NCBI GenBank assembly: GCA_934754855.1
Contig: CAKVJR010000063.1
Span: 1-9,900 of the forward strand
Direction of reading: 5' to 3'
DNA: 9,900 nucleotides
DNA from: an uncultured Candidatus Melainabacteria bacterium
GTDB lineage: Bacteria; Cyanobacteriota; Vampirovibrionia; Gastranaerophilales; Gastranaerophilaceae
Below are positions 6,398-9,900 of this stretch, in pieces. The notes under the pieces are model-generated. The model was given only the letters and a program-made list of their open reading frames with translations, did not search any database and had not been told where the DNA came from. The position numbers and the translations under genes were made by a program. Each line of letters begins with the position of its first letter. The first letter of the stretch is position 1.

Positions 6398-8239
6398 ATG
6401 GATAACATTTCCGAACAATTAAAACTTTTGCCCGAAAAACCGGGGTCGTATCGTTTTTTAGACAAAGACGGTGTAATTATTTACGTCGGTAAGGCAAAAA
6501 ACCTCAAAAAGCGTGTCAGTTCTTATTTTAAAAAGAAACTTGAAACGCCGAAACTCAGGGTCATGGTTCCTCAAATCGAAAAAATCGAGTTTATCATAAC
6601 CAATACGGAAACAGAGGCATTGATTTTAGAGGCTAATTTAATCAAAAAATACAAGCCGAAATACAATGTTCTTCTCAAAGATGACAAAAAATATCCCTAT
6701 TTTCTTATTACAAACGAGGAATATCCGAGAATTGTTATCGTTCGTAAACATAATATTAATATGGAAAAAGGTAAATATTTTGGTCCTTACACCGATTCGG
6801 GGGCAATGTATTCGACATTGGATTTGTTGAAAAAACTTTTTCCTCTCAAGCAGTGTAAAACGCCGAAATTTAAAAATCGTCCGTGCATTTATTATGACAT
6901 TAAAAAATGCTCCGCTCCCTGTCAGAAGATGATTTCTCCAGAAGATTATAAGAAAATTTTGAACAATGTTGAACTTTTTTTGTCGGGAAACAGACTTTTG
7001 CTCGTTGAAGAATTAAAGAAAGAAATGCTTTATTATTCGAAAAGACAGGAGTTTGAAAAGGCTGCAAAATACCGTGATGCGTACTTTGACGTCAAAAAAA
7101 CAATCGAAAAACAAAAAGTTGTTTATGAATCTACAAACGTTAATAAAGATGTCGTTTCAATCACCGAAAGCGGTGGCATTTGTGCTGTTTCGCTAATTCA
7201 AATCCGTGACGGCAGATTGACTGATAAAAAAGATTTTGAACTTTCATCGTCCGATTTTGATGTTGAAGAAGACATTTCATACGCATTTTTGAGTGAGTAT
7301 TATTCAAGAACAACGGACATTCCGAAGGAAATTATAATTCCGACAAAAAATTCAGAATTGAAAACTGTCGAAAAATGGCTCACGGGCTTGAAAGGTTCAA
7401 AAGTTAAAATTGTGACTGAATTTATCGAGTCAAATCGTGATATTGTCGAACTTGCGAAGAAAAATTCCGATTATTTCCATGAAAAAATCAAACTTTCTCG
7501 AATGAAACAAATTTCTGAAGATTACAATAAAGTCGGAGCGTATATTTGTGAAAAATTGAAATTACAAAGATTTCCGCATAGGGTGGAATGCTATGATATT
7601 TCTCACATTCAAGGAACAAATACGGTCGCTTCTATGGTCGTTTTCATAAACGGTTTGCCCGCAAAATCCGAGTATCGAAAGTTTAAAATTAAAACGGTCG
7701 AAGTCGGCAAGCCCGATGATTTTCAGTCTATGAAAGAGGTTTTATCAAGACGTCTTAACAAACTTACACCCGAAAATTACCCCGATTTAATCATCATCGA
7801 TGGTGGCAAAGGTCAACTCTCGAGCGTTATTTCGATTGTTGAAGAAATGGGAATTAAGGATATAAATTTTGTTTCTTTGGCAAAAAGAGAAGAAGAAATT
7901 TTTGTTCCTCACCAATCAACCCCTGTTATTTTGGCGAAAAATTCCGAGCAGTTGTTCTTTTTCCAACGCATTCGGGACGAAGCTCACAGATTTGCTATAA
8001 CTTTTCACAGAAGTTTGCGTCAAAAATCGGCGTTGGAGTCTGTTTTGGACGATATTAAGGGGCTTTCCGACAAAAGTAAGAAGATTATCAGAAAGAATTT
8101 TCGAGATGTCAAAAAACTCTCGTTGCTTACTTTGCCCGAAATTGCTCTTCTCTTGCCACCGTCACAGGCAGAAAGAGTTTATAAAGCATTTCGTGATAAA
8201 ACTGATGAAATCGTTGACAGTAAGCCTATTGCAGAGTAA
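6398..8239 (+). CDS. uvrC: UvrABC system protein C (excinuclease subunit)
   Basis: UvrC makes both incisions beside a lesion bound by UvrB in nucleotide excision repair. The product is 613 residues, a normal length for the family. The N-terminal GIY-YIG nuclease domain (about 10-90, 3' incision) has G16-S-Y18, Y29-V-G31, R39 and the likely metal-binding E78. A four-Cys set, C153, C163, C171 and C175, has spacing close to the [4Fe-4S] ligands known in E. coli UvrC. The UVR domain (about 199-234, UvrB contact) contains EELKKEM and EFEKAAKYRD. The RNase H-like 5' nuclease domain has D400 (CYDISH), D440 or D441, D468 (DGGKGQL) and H537 (FHRSLR). Tandem helix-hairpin-helix motifs close the protein (about 547-600, starting VLDDIKGLS). 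All catalytic residues appear present. The start at 6398 gives the standard UvrC N-terminus, though only a weak Shine-Dalgarno precedes it. It is divergent from the SNF2 gene and probably cotranscribed with the radical SAM gene 21 bp downstream. Confidence 0.97.
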   Translation: MDNISEQLKLLPEKPGSYRFLDKDGVIIYVGKAKNLKKRVSSYFKKKLETPKLRVMVPQIEKIEFIITNTETEALILEANLIKKYKPKYNVLLKDDKKYPYFLITNEEYPRIVIVRKHNINMEKGKYFGPYTDSGAMYSTLDLLKKLFPLKQCKTPKFKNRPCIYYDIKKCSAPCQKMISPEDYKKILNNVELFLSGNRLLLVEELKKEMLYYSKRQEFEKAAKYRDAYFDVKKTIEKQKVVYESTNVNKDVVSITESGGICAVSLIQIRDGRLTDKKDFELSSSDFDVEEDISYAFLSEYYSRTTDIPKEIIIPTKNSELKTVEKWLTGLKGSKVKIVTEFIESNRDIVELAKKNSDYFHEKIKLSRMKQISEDYNKVGAYICEKLKLQRFPHRVECYDISHIQGTNTVASMVVFINGLPAKSEYRKFKIKTVEVGKPDDFQSMKEVLSRRLNKLTPENYPDLIIIDGGKGQLSSVISIVEEMGIKDINFVSLAKREEEIFVPHQSTPVILAKNSEQLFFFQRIRDEAHRFAITFHRSLRQKSALESVLDDIKGLSDKSKKIIRKNFRDVKKLSLLTLPEIALLLPPSQAERVYKAFRDKTDEIVDSKPIAE

Positions 8240-8248
8240 CATAGGTTT
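8222..8248 (+). other. Small inverted repeat spanning the uvrC stop
   Basis: AAGCCTAT (8222-8229) can pair with ATAGGTTT (8241-8248) through seven Watson-Crick pairs and one G-U pair. The 11-nt loop contains the uvrC TAA. The stem ends immediately before AAGGAG, the ribosome binding site of the next gene, and no T run follows, so it is not a terminator. It could influence coupling between uvrC and the downstream gene or protect an mRNA end. It may also be chance. Confidence 0.35.
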
Positions 8249-8254
8249 AAGGAG
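8249..8254 (+). promoter_or_regulatory. Strong Shine-Dalgarno for the second radical SAM gene
   Basis: AAGGAG lies 6 nt before ATG at 8261. It is the best match to the anti-Shine-Dalgarno in the window, in contrast with the weak site before uvrC. Confidence 0.85.
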
Positions 8255-8260
8255 AGTCAA

Positions 8261-9352
8261 ATGAGTTCAAAAATTCCGTCAAAACCGCAAGTTTTAACAA
8301 TAGATATTACCGACAGATGTCAGATGCAGTGCGTAACTTGCTCAAAATGGCAGGTCGGCGGTGAAGTTATGAAAAAAGAACTTACGACAGAACAGTGGAA
8401 AAATGTTCTGAAACAACTTCGTGAATGGCTTGGGGACGGTTTTTGGATTTGTTTTTCGGGCGGTGAACCTTTTTTAAGACCCGATATTTTTGAACTTACA
8501 GAGTATGCGACTGATTTGGGCTTCAAGGTTTCTTCAATGAGCAACGGTTTTTCTGTTGAAAAATTGGTTGATAAGATTATTGATACCCGATTTGAGAGTT
8601 TGAATGTTTCATTAAACTCTATTGTCGATAAAACAATTCACGATAAATCCCGTGGCAGAGAGGGTTCTGCTCAAAAAATCTGTGATTTTGTTTGGCAAAT
8701 CATGAATTACAAAAAAGGAAGAAATGACAATTTGAGCATAAATCTTGCGACTGTTATGTTGCCTGATAATTTGGACGAAATTGTTTATCTTGTTGAATAT
8801 GCGACGAAAAACCACCTCAAGCATATTATGTTTCAGTTGATTGAAGATTCTCAATCGTTTCACCCGTATTCTCGCACGGCGGGGCTTGATACGGATAATT
8901 ATGTCATTCCCGAGGATTACAAAAATACTATCAAAGGCATGGCGGACAAGGCATTGCCGATAATTGACCATTTGATTGAAATGAAACGGGCAGGTCATGC
9001 GATTGCAAATTCTTATGAGCAACTTGAGGCGTATAAGATTTTCTTTAACAATCCGGAAGATATCGTTAATGCGATAAAATGCGATGTCGGCTCGACGAAT
9101 TTTGCGGTTGACCCGTACGGAGATGTCAGACTGTGCTTCAATATGCGTCCGATTGGTTCGATTTTGGAAAAATCGCCGAAAGAACTTTGGGAAAGCAAAG
9201 AGGCTGAAATTTGCCGTCATAAAGTTCACTCGTGCAAAATGTGCTGCCGTTTGATTAATTGTAACTTTAAGGCTAATTTTGCAAATTTCAACAAGTCATT
9301 TTTAATCAGAGCGAAAAATAAAATCGTGAAACTTTTGACGGGAAAATTATAG
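8261..9352 (+). CDS. Radical SAM protein with a partial SPASM domain
   Basis: The product is 363 residues. The radical SAM core begins at once: LTIDITDRCQMQCVTC supplies CX3CX2C at C20, C24 and C27, and FSGGEPFLRPDI supplies GGEP at 67-70. The C-terminus follows the SPASM pattern: C274-X12-G287-X4-C292, then C325-X2-C328-X5-C334, with further Cys at 318 and 329. The canonical fourth Cys of the second group (X3 after C334) and the final distal Cys are absent, so one full auxiliary [4Fe-4S] cluster is plausible and a second is doubtful. SPASM enzymes typically modify peptides or proteins, activate sulfatases, or act on sugars; the substrate here is not evident. No precursor-peptide ORF adjoins it. 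The last 20 residues are basic (KSFLIRAKNKIVKLL) and may contact a membrane or nucleic acid, which is speculation. The gene lies 21 bp after uvrC on the same strand with a strong ribosome binding site, so cotranscription is likely even though the functions look unrelated. A convergent glycosyltransferase gene follows after 16 bp. Confidence 0.9.
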   Translation: MSSKIPSKPQVLTIDITDRCQMQCVTCSKWQVGGEVMKKELTTEQWKNVLKQLREWLGDGFWICFSGGEPFLRPDIFELTEYATDLGFKVSSMSNGFSVEKLVDKIIDTRFESLNVSLNSIVDKTIHDKSRGREGSAQKICDFVWQIMNYKKGRNDNLSINLATVMLPDNLDEIVYLVEYATKNHLKHIMFQLIEDSQSFHPYSRTAGLDTDNYVIPEDYKNTIKGMADKALPIIDHLIEMKRAGHAIANSYEQLEAYKIFFNNPEDIVNAIKCDVGSTNFAVDPYGDVRLCFNMRPIGSILEKSPKELWESKEAEICRHKVHSCKMCCRLINCNFKANFANFNKSFLIRAKNKIVKLLTGKL

Positions 9353-9368
9353 AAAAATACTGAAAATT

Positions 9369-9900
9369 CTACTTTCTCCACTCAAAAATCGGGAAATTGA
9401 AGAGTTTTAGTTTTCTGATTTTTTGCGTACCTTTTTTGTATTTTTCAAACATTATCAAAAAAGGCACTCCGAGTGTTGAGGTGCAAATTCCGTCCTGCTT
9501 GATTTTTGAAATTTCTTTTTGTGTAAAAGGCGGAAGTTTAGTTATATCAAGGTTATTCAAGGTTTTTGTTTCATATTCCAATGTTTTTGTGCAAAGAATT
9601 TTCATTTTATCGTTTTGTTGTGCGGTATTTGCACTATGCCATCGATAAGAAAATAAAATTTCGTTTAAAAATTTCATTTTTGAGTATTTTGAAATTTGAA
9701 GCATTAACCACCAATCTTCGAGAGGGGCTTCAGGCGTGAAGTTCCCTATTTTGTCAAAGATTGATTTTCTAATCATTGCACCGTTTGGAATATAATTTTC
9801 TTTGTACAGGCTTTTGTATGTTCCGAATTTTTCTGTTGAAAAATCGATTTTGACTCTTTTTGAAAAATAGTCTGAAAACGTCTTGTAGTCTGCTTTTGTT
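9369..9900 (-). CDS. Family 2 glycosyltransferase, C-terminal part (runs off the right edge)
   Basis: The minus-strand frame stays open from the right edge down to TAG at 9371-9369, giving 176 codons without a start. The ATG at 9776 is internal: the upstream codons give TEKFGTYKSLYKENYIPNGA with no stop, leading into MIRKSIFDKIGNF. PNGAMIRKSIFDKIGNF followed by APLEDWWLML (the ED pair encoded at 9719-9714) and FSYRWHSANT is the typical acceptor-side half of GT-A fold family 2 transferases. The ED acts as the probable catalytic base, followed by the conserved YR.H element. The nucleotide-sugar binding half with its DXD motif would lie beyond 9900. The enzyme would transfer a sugar from a nucleotide donor to a surface polysaccharide, glycolipid or protein; donor and acceptor cannot be told from this half. 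The C-terminal tail has many Lys, Phe and Ile residues (KLKLFNFPIFEWRK) and no clear membrane helix. Confidence 0.85.
   Translation of the reverse strand, partial: TKADYKTFSDYFSKRVKIDFSTEKFGTYKSLYKENYIPNGAMIRKSIFDKIGNFTPEAPLEDWWLMLQISKYSKMKFLNEILFSYRWHSANTAQQNDKMKILCTKTLEYETKTLNNLDITKLPPFTQKEISKIKQDGICTSTLGVPFLIMFEKYKKGTQKIRKLKLFNFPIFEWRK

Noticed and set aside
8240..8260. Possible RiPP precursor peptide next to the radical SAM/SPASM genes
   Set aside because: The gaps around both radical SAM genes (57, 69, 21 and 16 bp) are too short or are filled by terminators and ribosome binding sites. No small Cys-, Gly- or Ser-rich ORF with a leader was seen.
8612..9229. 205-residue minus-strand ORF
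   Set aside because: It is antisense within the second radical SAM gene, whose motifs and SD-led start are clear. Its composition looks like a shadow frame (many Arg, Ile, Phe and Asn).
9774..9776. ATG at 9776 as the start of a 135-residue protein
   Set aside because: The codons upstream continue without a stop to the window edge and encode glycosyltransferase-like sequence, so this Met is internal.
1..9900. CRISPR array, tRNA, rRNA, insertion sequence or phage remnants
   Set aside because: No regularly spaced repeats, cloverleaf-like segments, transposase motifs or terminal inverted repeats were seen. Almost all sequence is accounted for by six coding regions.

Overview
The window reads as a stretch of bacterial chromosome with mostly housekeeping content. 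It is AT-rich and uses the standard genetic code. Start sites are conventional ATG codons with Shine-Dalgarno sequences, promoters have TATAAT-type -10 boxes, and there are intrinsic terminators. It holds six protein-coding regions and almost no non-coding space; the largest gap is 132 bp. Two radical SAM enzymes, a SNF2 translocase, a bacterial-type LeuRS and a family 2 glycosyltransferase in such DNA would fit an uncultured gut lineage such as the Gastranaerophilales (Vampirovibrionia/'Melainabacteria'). That placement is a weak guess from general style, not from a diagnostic marker.

Layout from left to right. Bases 1-76 are a short, diverged, out-of-frame second copy of part of the leuS editing domain. 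It is joined at about 74-79 to the 3' three quarters of leuS (74-2095), which therefore lacks its 5' end, including the HIGH motif. An intrinsic terminator (2108-2142) runs directly into the Shine-Dalgarno of a radical SAM gene (2153-3142) with a Cys-rich N-terminal extension. A hairpin with A and T flanks (3163-3193) serves as a bidirectional terminator between that gene and a convergent SNF2-family ATPase gene on the minus strand (6265-3212). A 132-bp divergent promoter region separates the SNF2 gene from uvrC (6398-8239). A second radical SAM gene (8261-9352), with a partial SPASM domain, follows uvrC 21 bp downstream, very likely in the same transcript. The window ends inside a minus-strand family 2 glycosyltransferase gene (9369 to beyond 9900), convergent with the second radical SAM gene across 16 bp.

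How the genes relate. uvrC (nucleotide excision repair) and the SNF2 ATPase (a dsDNA translocase) share a divergent control region, and both act on DNA, but nothing here shows that they cooperate. The two radical SAM proteins are not close copies of one another, and neither has a small precursor-peptide gene beside it in this window. The glycosyltransferase may begin a surface-polysaccharide locus to the right.

The points most worth checking are the leuS junction at the left edge (either an assembly chimera or a real rearrangement between two leuS alleles) and the apparent N-terminal auxiliary Fe-S domain of the first radical SAM protein. I found no CRISPR array, tRNA, rRNA, insertion sequence or convincing new multi-gene system.
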